NCBI RefSeq assembly: GCF_902167145.1
Contig: NC_050097.1
Location: 46,422,095 to 46,486,094, forward strand
Length of the DNA stretch: 64,000 nt
Direction of reading: 5' to 3'
From: Zea mays
Taxonomy: Eukaryota > Streptophyta > Magnoliopsida > Poales > Poaceae
Part shown: positions 29,696 to 41,651 of the stretch, in pieces
Numbering within the stretch: position 1 is the stretch's first letter
Layout of the letters: each line of letters starts with the position of its first letter
Notes under the pieces: generated by a model
Databases searched by the model: none
What the model was told of the DNA's origin: nothing
The model's input: the letters and a program-made list of their open reading frames with translations, nothing else
Made by a program: the position numbers and the translations under genes

Positions 29696-31875
29696 TGAAG
29701 CGTCCCGATCCTCTGGGACTCAAATGTGATACAATTACTAGTCCCAGGAGGCTAGTAAACACATTTATACATCAGATGATTCTAGATCTGCTTAAACGAG
29801 ACAAACCTATAAAGGTGGCGAACAACTTTAAGAGTTGGTCCACAACTCGGGACATATCATCAGAGTGGGGCTGAAGCAGCCCGATATACGCAGTGAAGCA
29901 ATTCAGCGGCCCAACAGCCACAGACAAGGTTGGGAACAGTCGTAACTCTTACCTGATCTCCTTTTTCTGAAAAACAAGAAATAAGCAAGGGTGAGTACAA
30001 ACGTACTCAGCAGCCCACCTTCACCCGCGGAATGGGGAAATTAGATATAATGCATGGAATATGTGGAGCTCAGGATATTTTGCAGAAATAGCAATATTTT
30101 ATGCAGAGTTGTTTTGAAAAACATTTTGTATTTTTGCAAAGCCTGCATCCTCTCCAAAAGGAGCAGGAAGTTTTTCAGTATTATAACAAAATCCCCTGGA
30201 CTAAACCATCCAGGTATCTCAGCAGTTCCCACTGGTTTTCATTTTCAAAAACAGCTACTGGACTTCCCGTCCACCATAGCTCACGGCTCAACCGCCGAAC
30301 CTTTTAAAAACCACTTTTCTCAAAACCATCTCTTTTTTTGGAAAACAAAACATTAATTGCCATACCATACCAGACTCGTCCATTCCTGTGGACACAGACT
30401 ATTCGAATAGGTTTGAACTCTGCGCAGAGGTGTACACTTTACCCACTAGTCCGGCTCTGCGATCTCATAGCTAGTGAGACCCGAATCCGAATCTCTTTCT
30501 TTCCTCGCACGTCCTAACCTTAACGGTTATACCGGAAGGAGTCAGGCCACCGCCATGTCCAAACCGGACAAAACATTCCCCCTCCTTATCCTCCCGGTGC
30601 TCCCCAGCCTTCATAACCCTGGGGTTGGACCGTACGAGCTCGGATTGAGTGACTGCCCACACAGTCTCGAGTGGTTGTACTTATCATGAGTACAGGTAGT
30701 GAAAGATGACAAACTGGTCCTTATACGAAGGGACAATCCTTCTGCTCACGCCTAAACCAGCTGAGCCATCACCTTAGGCCCTCCCCTAAACCAGGGAGTC
30801 CCTGATCATCCCTACTCAAAGGTGACAAGGGTGAAAACCCTTCATCATACACATTTTGAAAAGCATTTTCTTTTGAAAACTCACACCCTTTTCTCAAATC
30901 ATTTGTAACAAATATATTAAGGATTGATTGCGACAAGCGGCTAGGTGGCCATAATAACTTGTCTCAAAATCATATCATGCATAAAATAATAGGCTGGGGG
31001 TTGTGGTTGAAAAATCATAGGTAATTTATGCATCAAAGGGATCCAGTGAGCTTGTCGTGCTTATCCGGCGAAGGGGGAAGGAGAGCTCGCGGAACTGGCT
31101 TCTAGCTCCACCGCCTGGTGTAGACTTGCAGATCTGGCCTCCACGAGACGACACGAACGCTCCGATAACTATGCAACATGAACAAGCAAACATACAAACC
31201 AGCAAGTATACCAACAAATATTTAGTATATTGGTCAGAATAGCGATATATGGATGGGTAGAGTCTTGAGTAGAATCTGTGTCATGTGGTGTTGTGATATT
31301 ACTGGTGGTGGAGCGGAGGTGCTTACCAGGAGGGTGGACTGGAGACGAAGCGACACTATGCGTGTAGCCGGCAGAGCAGAGTAACTGAGTGGGTGGGGTG
31401 TTTGCCTTGGCTGAGGGTGTTGAGTGTGTGTGGAGAGGGAGAGGATAGCTGGGTGTATTTATAGCTGGGTGTATGTGGTGTAGCACAGTGAAGTTCACTG
31501 TTGGTGAGAATAGTGACGAATGAATCGTCTGACTTAGTATGAACAGGAGAGTTATAGGCAGAATATGGGACAAGTGTATTTTGGGAGTTTTCTGGAATAT
31601 GGACCATGCTTAAGGGATGACATGGTTGGATAGGGAATAGTTTGATAAGAATTTAGAAACGAGAATTATTGGAATCTGAGTTTGAGAGCCTGGTTCGAAG
31701 GAATCTCAAAGTTAAGCGTGCTCAACTTGGAGAAACCTAGGATGGGTGACCAGATGGGAAGTTCCCACTGGAAGGGAAATCACAGTCACCGGAGTTCGTA
31801 TGACTGGAATATGGGTCTGGCTGGTCTTAGGTGGACTGGACAGCATGATGTATGAGTAGTTGAAATTTGGGGTGA
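29696..31875 (-). repeat. Element T 5' LTR, distal part
   Basis: Matches 15891-16914 plus 24312-25470 of the other LTR. It contains the undisturbed target of the Zeon-like element (aaactggtcc near 30711) and the second 5S-like block. It is cut after ggtga (31871-31875) by the Tekay-like element. Confidence 0.9.
31708..31762 (+). other. 5S rRNA-like Pol III control region in T LTR (copy 2)
   Basis: Same box A (31709-31722) and box C (31737-31762) blocks with the same 14-base spacing as in the other LTR. No change is visible within the two boxes between the copies. Confidence 0.75.
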
Positions 31876-34800
31876 TGTAACACCCCTGGTGTTACTGTAA
31901 CTAAAACTTGAGCATGGCATCATAAGCATTGGCATTGCATATGTTTGATACACCTAGATTGCATTCACTAGGCAAAAATTTCAAACAAGTTGTATTGTTT
32001 TGGTGTTTTGCAAACAAGACCCTGGAATGGGAAACTCAACCCTAAATAGGGATTAAAGGGGTAAGACATAACCCAAATTAAGAAAACCTAAAAGCTTTAG
32101 GGGAAGAGTCACATAATGTTCCCAAAAATGAACTTAAATCACTTTTATACCCCTGGGATATCAAAAACCCTAATTGAAACCCTGGAAAACCCTAAAACCA
32201 AACCCTAGGGGCTTATGTGCAAAACTAGTCCACTTTTGGACTAAAGTGCAAAAACCAAGTTAAATAAGTATCTTAAGTCATTTGGGTCACAAATATGTGA
32301 ATTTGCAAGTTAAACCCTATGTTTTGGGCTTATTTGCAAAACTCACCTCTTAAGTCCTTAATAGTCTAAGTCTGAATTCAGTGATATTGGCTCAACTTTG
32401 GAGCTTTGCAACTTTCAAAGTATTGGATTTTTGCCCTAGGTCACCACATCAAAATTGTAGAGCAAACTAAGGAGAACAACTTTTCTTAAGGTTGTGAGCT
32501 CAGTTGTTAAGAAAAATACAGAGATAATTAAGCCCAAAATCAGGCTGTCAGGATGCTAAGGTCCGAATTTTCAGACTAACAATGAACTGACATCAACTTC
32601 AAGCCTAGATTCAAGCATGATCCAATGGGTTTTTGTGGCAGCATCATATGGCAATATTTTAGATGGTATGTTGCTTTACAACTTTGATGCAGAGTTTGAG
32701 TTGAGTTGTCATTCAAAATTGAGAGAAAACCATGCTCCAAAAGGCTCTGTCAGGCGACTGAATCGGTTCTGCCATGGTACAGTAGACCCTAAACTGAAGA
32801 AGATCACGATTCACCCCCCCTGCTCGTCGCCGGTGAGCTGTCGACGGTGGTCGATCTCTTGTTGCAATTTGTGCACCGTATACAACAGATAAGCTTGACC
32901 TGGTAAATATCCGGTACTGGATTGAGCTACGGCTAAGGCCGCCGTACCTCCCTCCCCTTGCTCATCGGTCACTCGGATAGATTTCCACCGCCGTTGAGCC
33001 ATCACTGTCGCCCGCCTCGTGTCCAGACACTTTACCATGTTGCAGCTAACCGTGCTACGCATATCCGGTGATCACCGGAGGTGCCGCCACGGTAAAAGCC
33101 ACGTTGCGCGGCCACCAGTGACTCACCCTTCGTCTCGGCCGTCGGTCTCTCTACGCAAAATTGGACGCCACCGCTTAACTTCTCTATAAATTGAAGCCAC
33201 CGCAAGCTCCATAGGGTAGTCAAGTACCCCGACACCCAGTATTGTCCCCAGTTGATCGCCAGTGAGCTTGAATTTCACAGTTCCCCCAAATTCGGTTTGC
33301 GCCACCGCAAGAACACCCTCACCGCGGCCAGCCTAACTCAGGTTAGTCCAAGGCTCTCCGTCTCTTGTTCTAGCGTCCCTAGGCCCTCCTCATGCTCCTT
33401 GACCCGCCCATTTGAACCGAGCTGCCTTAGATAATTGGGAACGTGCTATTCCTTTGGTCAGCCGCACTGTCGCCGTGGCCAGAGCTAACCAGTTGACTAT
33501 TCTTGAAATTTAATTGGGGGAAACATTCATACGGACTCGGATTTGGTTTTGGCCGAAGTTAGGAACCAGTCGTTGCCCCGTTTGGCCGGTCTTGGTGCTC
33601 GCCGGAGCTCGGCCGCACACGTCGCCGTCGTGGACCTCCCACTGCGAAGAAATAGAACATGGAGGGCTTATCTGCAATATGTCAGCGACTCACTAAAACA
33701 GTGAAAGAACTCGTTCGCTGTTAGACAAAAACGCAAGGGCCATTCTGCAAAACCGCCAGCGCGGGCGCGGGCGCGCGCACGCTTCTGCGTGGGCTTGGGC
33801 CGCTTAGGCCAGTTTGAGCCCAATACTGTTGAGTCTTTTTCTTTTTCTTTTTCGGAAGAACTTTGGAAATCTATAGAAAAATGTAGAAAAATACTAAAAT
33901 TGTGAAACCAATTTTCCTAGGCTTAGTATTTTCCCTAGAATTTAATAAAAATAGTTTCATGATTTTTAGTTTAAACAGGGGATTTTAGGGCATTTAAAAT
34001 AGCTTAAAGAAATAGTTCTGGGTTTTTAAAAGATAAATGGTAATCCCAAAAATGTTCAAAATTTTTATATGAACTCCCCACATTATTTAGAAGCCGTGGG
34101 TAGAGTTTGAATTGATTTGGACCATGTTTGATAACTAGAACCCAAACCCCCCTGCTCTATGAACTCCTTTACAGACTCCGGAAACCCTAAGTTCTCGGAG
34201 TTCCGTGAAGGAAAGTTATATTCAAGACTTAGATAATAAATCGTTATTATCTTCGCACTCTCATGAGCATTACATGGCATTCATTCTTATATATGTATAT
34301 ATATGGTTATGTTAGAACGCGAAGAAGAAGTGGAAGTCACTGAAGAAAGGACACCACCACCCTCGGATTCTCAGGCAGGAAACTGCTTTTACTTTGATAT
34401 TTGTGGATCCGAGCTAGACTCGCCTGTGAACGAAGGCAAGCCCCGGTGCATTTGCCACCTCCCTTGATGTTTTTAAAATCTTTCTCACTTGCTTGCTGCA
34501 TTAGGTGATAGGAGTTGCTTGATAAAACAATTCTTGCATTACCTTCCTTGAAACCCTATTTTTACAAAAAGGTTTTTCTATGCTTAGTATTGCTTTAGAA
34601 AAACAAAAGGATTTGTTTTACAAAAGATGTTTGGCAAAGTGGGAGGGTTGTTTTCGAAAATAAAATTTGATGGTGAATCCATCATGGCCATGATGGATTC
34701 AACATCGGAAAAGATGTACCTCTGCCAGGTACCAAGTTTTTGGGTTGAAATGATTAAGCTGAGACCGGGCGGGTGACTTGCACGAGAAGAGAGTCTCGGT

Positions 34801-36053
34801 GTAGTGTCTCCGTCTGAGTCGATTAAGGACCTTGTCGATGTAGGCTTGATGATCGAGGACCCTTTAACTGGTCACATGCCTCGTCATGGGTAAGCCTTAC
34901 CTCGGGCAGACTAAGGCCAGAATAAGATAACACGAAATGGGCGTGGAGCGGTGGCGAGAGTAGCGTGTACCCTCCGTGGCAAGAGGCTGGACGGTGGTGT
35001 ATCTGTGCTCTCGGTTTGCGTGAACCTGATCTGGTCTTAAGAACCCCGGTGGTGGGTTGACATATGCAAGGGTTAAGTGCTACATATGTCGTGTGATTGG
35101 AGATCCTCAGCTGAGTATAATCGATTCGGATCGCCGTACCTTCGCGGTTATGAAGACTTGGTCACTGCCCTACACGTAGCATTCCACTAAAGATGATGGG
35201 TTTTTGTTAAGAAAATGGCTAGTGTAGGACCAGTGATTGAACTAGGATAGAAAGAACTTTAGTCGCAGGTAATTCTACTTAACTTGACAAATAAAACTGG
35301 ATTTTTAAGGATCCACTTTATTAAGCATTTCTGCAAAACAGAGTCTTTGATTATTGAAAAGCCTTACCTTGACTCCCTTAAGCCAGCATACCCTTGAGAG
35401 TCTTTTCTTTAGTCGGGTAAGACTTGCTGAGTAATTCCATACTCAGGGTTTATCCCTTCGTTGTTTTTAGGTGAGGAAGTAGCAGATTTCTGTTGCTTAT
35501 GTGCCAAGATGGTTCCTAAGGAGGAGAAACAAGAGTGAAGATGTGGGAGGACTTGGTCCTCCATATAGAAAAGGAACAATTGGATCTATAACATTAAAAG
35601 ATCCAAACTTTAGATATATACCATGGACCCCACATGTCATTGACTCATGTGGACCCACATGTAAGTGAGATAGTAATGGTATGGATCCAAAGTGGTGATC
35701 TTTTAATGGTATGGATCCAAATTTCCCTATAGAAAACTTTTGTAAAAAACTTATCGGGAGGAGTTTTTGCCTCCCTTAGTTATGTAATAATACTACTCTG
35801 CACTCACTTATATTTCTGATCTGTAATAACCAACTTGATCTTACTTCTTAAATAAATATAAGTTATGTAATCGCTTCCGCATTTCTTTATCTCCGATGTT
35901 CTGTAATGTCTGCAAGACGGGTGAAACGTTCCTGGAAAGGTAAGGAAAGATATCGAACTTGTCAAGTGGTTTAGGAACATCTACAGGGTGTCTGATGTCT
36001 GTTAGACAAGGACAACTGTAGGTGGGCCTAATTACTTGGGAGGTTCCGTCACA
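31876..36053 (+). repeat. Tekay-like 5' LTR
   Basis: 4178 bp, about 4014 bp without the MITE and its duplicated 9-mer. Partner is 41652-45679. Short frames inside it (for example 32617-32892) also exist in the other LTR and have no known domain. Confidence 0.92.
35573..35727. mobile_element. Mutator-like MITE, 155 bp
   Basis: Terminal inverted repeats of about 30 bases, GGAACAATTGGATCTATAAC left and GGGAAATTTGGATCCATACC right (complement), both followed by CATTAAAAGATC. The 9-bp duplication tatagaaaa is at 35564-35572 and 35728-35736. The 3' LTR keeps a single tatagaaaa at 45354-45362, the empty site. It encodes nothing. Confidence 0.88.
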
Positions 36054-36055
36054 GC

Positions 36056-36067
36056 TGGTATCGGAGC
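36056..36067 (+). promoter_or_regulatory. Primer-binding site, Tekay-like element
   Basis: TGGTATCGGAGC, two bases after the 5' LTR, one base off the usual initiator-Met site. Confidence 0.88.
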
Positions 36068-36291
36068 GTAGCCCTTCTTTGCAGATATTATGAGGCATCT
36101 TCAAAAGGATTTTCTAAAAGTCTTACCTAGAAACTCTCTTCTCTTCTTACCTAAGTATTCTGAAGAGTCTATCTTAATGACCAGATAGGAAGAGTGCAAT
36201 GTATAGAAGGTTGAATCAACTAAGGTTGATTCTGTAATTACACATGCATCATGCTAAGAATTATATTAATAAAATTTTCCCCCTTAGAAAG

Positions 36292-36876
36292 ATGCCGCCG
36301 CGCACAAGGAAAACGGCGCACAAGTCAACTGGACCAATCGATGTGCCCCGACATCAACTGGCCCCTCGACATGAGGACAGTAGCAGCGGGAGTAATGATC
36401 CAATAGGAGATCTTGAAGCACGAGTAAGTCGACTTCAAGCGGAGTTGCAACACAGGACCAACGCTTGGGTTGCGGATGGAGATAGAATAAATGAACTAAG
36501 AAGAGACATCCGTCACCTGCGGGATCAGCTTGCTGATCGGGACTTGGCGCTTGACTGGGCAGTCCAGTCCCGTTTGCTGGCGTGTGCTAAGGAAGCAAGG
36601 GCTCAAGCCCGAATCAAGGAACTTAGCTCAGCTGTCGACAACCTGCAGGTCTATTGCAATACGTTACATGAGGAAGTCCATGTACTGTATTCGCAATTAC
36701 ACCCTAGTGCACCTGCGCACCCTGTTGAGGCGGAAGCCGGACCCTCCCATGTTGCGGGACACGCGCTTGGTGGGGAGTTAGACCTTTTTGAGCCCCCTCC
36801 TTCCATGAGGCTGGTTGACGTATGGACTCCCACACCCGATGATGAGGCCGCCAAAAGCAACAGGAAGCAGGACTAG
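36292..36876 (+). CDS. ORF0 between 5' LTR and gag, coiled-coil protein
   Basis: An intact frame of 195 codons from ATG 36292 (an in-frame ATG at 36244 is possible, but the later one begins the basic PPRTRKTAHK and fits better). It is separate from gag, which begins about 185 bases later. Residues of roughly 45-135 form a predicted coiled coil (GDLEARVSRLQAEL, INELRRDIRHLRDQLADRD); the tail is acidic and proline-rich. No catalytic or metal-binding motif is visible. Rice RIRE3 and RIRE8 are known to have an extra ORF of unknown function in this position, so the placement has precedent. That it is unbroken while gag-pol has decayed may be chance in a short frame. Confidence 0.65.
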   Translation: MPPRTRKTAHKSTGPIDVPRHQLAPRHEDSSSGSNDPIGDLEARVSRLQAELQHRTNAWVADGDRINELRRDIRHLRDQLADRDLALDWAVQSRLLACAKEARAQARIKELSSAVDNLQVYCNTLHEEVHVLYSQLHPSAPAHPVEAEAGPSHVAGHALGGELDLFEPPPSMRLVDVWTPTPDDEAAKSNRKQD

Positions 36877-37060
36877 TGGTATAGTAGAAGTAGTGTAGTG
36901 TATTGTAGGTTGTACTAGTGTATAATAGGTAGTGCTATTGTATACTAGGTATTGTATCTTGTTGTAAGAGTCTTGAGTCTGTAACATTACTTTTGGTAAT
37001 GTAAAATGGAATGGCTTTTTCTTTGGCATATCATATTGTTTTCAAATGTTGTTGCCACAG

Positions 37061-40000
37061 ATGCCTTCCAAGACTCGAGCTCAGGACGGAGCTGGTACCT
37101 CCCGGGGAGGGGAATCCACACCCAATCCACCTCCTGTTCCTCCCACATTGGCTGAGGCAATTACCGCCTTAGTGAACGCAACTGCTGAATACCCGCTTTC
37201 TGAGAGAAATGGCGGGCCAACAGTTCCAGCAGCCTGGTGGGCGGGGCTATCAAGAGGGCCCCCGCGAAACTTCTTATCTGGACTTCTCGGAGACACGTCC
37301 GTCCTTGTTTGTTAAAGCTGAAGATCCCCTGGAAGCCGATGAATGGATACGGGTTATTGAGCAAAAATTTGGTCTTCTGCGTTGTTCAGAGACACAGAAG
37401 CCTTTATTCGCAGTGCAACAACTACGCGGCCCTGCCAGCACTTGGTGGGGTAATTTTGTGGCCGTTCAGCCGACCAATCATCAAGTAACCTCGGAGGAAT
37501 TCAAAGTAGCCTTCCGCGAGCATTATATACCCGAAGGTGTTTTGCATATGAAGCAAGAAGAGTTCATGAAGCTAAAACAAGGAGGAGATACTATCAATCA
37601 GTATCTCAACAAGTTCAATCATCTATCACAATATGCAATTGATCAGGTGAATACTGATCTGAAAAAGAAAAATTGCTTTATGAGAGGATTAAATGATCGA
37701 TTGCAGAGAAAAATGGCCACCTGCATAGATCTCACGTATGGAAAGGCTGTCAGCACAGCCCTATCTGTTGAAGCAAAATATGCAGGTTCCGGAAAGAACA
37801 AGGGATTTGGTGGTGAGAAGTCTAATCAGGGCCAGGCAAAAAGGCAACGGTTTATTCTCCGGCCTTCTAACCAGACTCCTCCACGTGCACCATCCTTCCT
37901 TTTCAAGCAGCCGATAATTATTCGTCCCAATAAAGCCCCCACTGCCCCAAGTCAGCCGGGTGCCCCGGGCACTCGATTCCCTGCTTTGCCCAGCTCTTCA
38001 ACCGGATGTTTCAATTGTGGCAAGTGTGGACATTTCATCAAGGATTGCCCATATCCCAAGCAGAATCAAGCAAATAATCAGCAAGGATTGGGGAATTCAT
38101 CACAAAGCAAGGGAAATGTTAAGGGCAAAAATTTCAAGAAGACGGGACACGTATACTATACACAAGTGGCCACTACACCGGAAGGTGAACCGGTGATGAT
38201 GGGTACATTTCTCGTGGCCAGTCACCCTGCAATTATTCTTTTTGATTCTGGTGCTTCGCATACGTTCATTAGCAAGAAGTTTGTGGAGCAACATCACATT
38301 GCATGCCATGAATCAAAAGAGGGATTTAAAATACACTCACCTGGGGGACAAATCTTTACTAGAGAAGTGGCCTATCAAGTGCCCGTATCATTGGCCGGAC
38401 GGGACTTTCCTACCAATATGATCGTCCTGAAAGGCCAAGACATAGATGTTATTTTGGGTATGAATTGGTTGGCCAAGTATAAAGCAACACTCAATACTGA
38501 TCAAAGAACCATCAGGTTGAGTCATAATCAAGAAGAAATTCTTTTGCCCATCCCTATTCCAAACAAAACTACTGGCAGAGTTTATGAAGTCATGGTACCG
38601 GAAATCAAAGATATCCCGGTAGTATGCGAGTTCCCTGATGTCTTTCCCGAGGATTTGCCGGGATTACCACCTGAGCGGGAAGTAGAGTTTGTAATAGAGT
38701 TGAAGCCCGGTACGGCTCCAATATCTAGAAGATCGTACCGGATGCCTCCTAATGAGTTGGCAGAATTGAAGACTCAATTACAAGATCTCCTGGAGAAAGG
38801 ATTTATCCGGCCAAGCTCATCGACGTGGGGTTGTCCAGCCATATTCGTCAAAAAGAAGGATCAAACCTTACGAATGTGTGTGGATTTTCGGCCCCTGAAT
38901 GAGGTCACCATCAAAAACAAGTACCCTCTTCCAAGGATCGACATTCTATTTGATCAATTGACTGGGGCTAGGGTATTTTCAAAGATTGATCTCCGATCGG
39001 GCTATCACCAGATCCATATTCGGCCCGAAGATATACCAAAGACTGCCTTCACTACGCGGTATGAGTTGTTTGAATATCTGGTAATGTCTTTCGGGTTAAC
39101 AAATGCTCCGGCCCACTTCACATATTTGATGAACTCGGTGTTCATGCTCGAGCTAGACAAGTTTGTGGTGGTCTTCATTGATGACATTTTGATATATTCC
39201 AAGAATGAAGAGGAGCACGCCCAACATTTACGGATCGTGTTAACGCGCCTGAGGGAACATCAGTTGTATGCCAAGTTCAGCAAATGCGCGTTTTGGCTGG
39301 AGGAAATTCAATTTCTGGGACATGTTCTATCTGCCAGAGGGATTGCGGTAGACCCCAGCAAAGTCAAGGACATTTTGGAGTGGAAACCCCCGACCACTGT
39401 TCATCAGGTCCGAAGTTTCCTTGGACTGGCTGGATATTACCGCAGATTTATACCAGACTTTTCAAAGCTTGTGAAGCCAATCACAAGTTTATTGAAGAAT
39501 GATGTTAAATTCAATTGGTCTTCAAAGTGTGATGAAGCCTTTAAACAATTGAAGACATTACTAACCACTGCTCCGGTATTGGCTCAACCGGACATCACCA
39601 AGCCTTTTGATGTATATTGTGATGCATCTGGCAGTGGACTCGGCTGTGTATTAATGCAAGAGGGCCGAGTAATTGCATATGCTTCAAGGCAGTTGCGCCG
39701 ACATGAGGAGCATTACCCAACTCATGATCTGGAGCTAGCTGCTGTGGTTCATGCCCTGAAAATTTGGCGTCACTATCTGCTGGGAAATATCTGTCACATT
39801 TATACAGATCATAAAAGCTTGAATTATATCTTCACCCAGTCAGAATTGAATATGAGGCAGAGACGATGGCTTGAGCTTATTAAGGACTATGAATTGGAAA
39901 TTCATTATCATCCAGGCAAAGCCAATGTTGTGGCAGATGCACTAAGCCGTAAGGTTTCCTGTCATTGTCTTACGGTGAAGACCTCTGACAACACTTTATG

Positions 40001-40421
40001 TCAAGAGATGGAGAAGCTAAACCTGGGAATGGTCCAACAAGGAACTTTGAATCAGCTAAAGCTTGAGTCAGTCCTCTTGCAAACGATAATTGATGCCCAA
40101 AAGGATAATGAGGGTATGAAACACATTCGTGAGAAGTTAAGGGCTGGAAAAGCCAAATGTTTCAAAGAAGATGATCAAGACATTGTATGGTTTAATAACC
40201 GCATAGTGGTGCCAAAGAATGAAGAGCTCCGCCAGCAAATTCTTGATGAAGCACATCTTAGCCGCTACTCTATTCATCCCGGAAGCACTAAGATGTACCA
40301 AGACCTGAAGCAACATTACTGGTGGACAAAGATGAAGATCAAAATTGCACGCTATGTGGCGAGATGTGACACCAATAGACGTGTCAAGGCCATACATTTG
40401 AAAGATGCCGGTCCATTGTAG
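37061..40421 (+). pseudogene. Tekay-like gag, protease, RT, RNase H and integrase N-terminus
   Basis: Gag probably began at ATG 37061 (MPSKTRAQDG); a 1-base loss near 37185-37190 shifts the frame, and the long frame of 1070 codons is read from 37209. Counting from 37209: gag capsid domain about residues 45-145 ([15 protein letters not shown]), canonical zinc knuckle [14 protein letters not shown] near 268, protease [10 protein letters not shown] near 344, RT with FIDDILIYS near 655, RNase H with [10 protein letters not shown] near 803 and [10 protein letters not shown], then the integrase zinc domain near 1013. There the second cysteine of the expected CxxC is replaced (CDTNRR). Translation ends at TAG 40419-40421, with another TAG in frame at 40440-40442. 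These proteins would form particles, process them and make cDNA. Confidence 0.93.
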
Positions 40422-41499
40422 TCACTACCAATACCGACCTAGAAATGGGAAGACATAAGTATGGACTTTATCGTGGGATTGCCCAGGACCGCAAAAGGGT
40501 ATGACTCTATTTGGGTTATCATTGATCGACTTACCAAGATCACCCACTTCCTCCCTGTCAAAGTAAAATATCCTGTCATTACCTATGCGGAGTTATACAT
40601 TGCCCGTATTCTCAGTTTGCATGGTGTTCCAAAGACTATAGTGTCGGATCGTGGATCCCAATTTGTATCCAAATTTTGGGAAGAACTTCATAAGTCCCTG
40701 GGTACTAAGTTGCTCCACAGTTCGGCCTATCATCCTCAAACCAGTGGACAGACTGAGAGAGTGAACCAGATACTTGAAGATATGCTGCAGGCATGTGTTT
40801 TGGACTTCTCACAGAAATGGGATGAATGTTTGCCCTTGGCGGAGTTTTCATATAATAATAGCTATCAAGAAAGTATCAAGATGGCACCCTTTGAAGCTTT
40901 ATATGGACGACGGTGTCGTACTCCGCTAAATTGGTCTGAACCAGGAGAAAGGTACTTCTTTAGGCCTGATATGGTGAAGGAGGCCGAGGAAAAGGTTCAG
41001 AAAATTATTCATAATATGAAGAAAGCTCAAGCTCGTCAGAAGGGTTATGCAGACAAACGGCGAATGCCCTTGTATTTTCATGAAGGGGACTATGTCTACC
41101 TGAAAGTTTCACCAATGAAGGGAGTATCACGTTTCGGGGTTAAAGGGAAGCTTGCACCTAGGTACATTGGTCCATTCCTGGTACTTGAGCAATGTGGACC
41201 AGTGTTGTATCGACTACAGCTCCCCGAAACTTTGTCTGCTATACATAGTGTGTTCCACGTGTCCCAATTGAAGAAGTGTCTTCGGGTTCTCGATCGAACC
41301 ATTGAAGTAACAGATGTTGTCCTTGAACCGGACTTGACATACTCTGAGCACCCTATTCGAGTCTTGGATCAAAAGGACAGGGTTATCCAAAGAAAAACTA
41401 TCAAGTTGGAACCAGCATTCTGAAGATGAGGCTACATGGGAAACTCAAGACTTTTTAAATAAGAATTTCCCAGGCTTTTTAGCCTCTTGTAAATTGTAA
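40422..41499 (+). pseudogene. Tekay-like integrase core and frameshifted chromodomain
   Basis: In the same frame as the preceding segment, so the two TAG codons alone separate them. The catalytic core runs from 40461, with MDFIVGLP (first Asp), VSDRGSQF (second Asp) and SGQTERVNQ (Glu), followed by a GPY/F-type module (APRYIGPF) and VFHVSQLKKC. The frame ends at 41421-41423. The last residues of a chromodomain (HSEDEATWETQ) are found in another frame from about 41408 to the stop at 41497-41499, so roughly 14 bases appear to be missing near 41405. Chromodomains of chromoviruses direct integration toward heterochromatin; here that part could not be made. Confidence 0.9.
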
Positions 41500-41635
41500 A
41501 GCTTGTATAACTGTGTAATAAGGGAGTAAATTCCCAAGTCACCCCTGCCTTGTACCAGAAATAAGGAAATAAAAGTATGTCGTGTTTCCTTTTCCATTAC
41601 TTACCCTAGGACTTTTAATCTCGGGACGAGATTCC

Positions 41636-41651
41636 TTTATGGGGGAAAGGA
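41636..41651 (+). promoter_or_regulatory. Polypurine tract, Tekay-like element
   Basis: TTATGGGGGAAAGGA directly before the 3' LTR. The preceding cgggacgagattc is typical of this group. Confidence 0.85.

Noticed and set aside
32617..32892. Small ORF of 91 codons, repeated at 42393-42668, as a gene
   Set aside because: It lies inside both Tekay-like LTRs, has no recognisable domain and its duplication is explained by the LTR pair.
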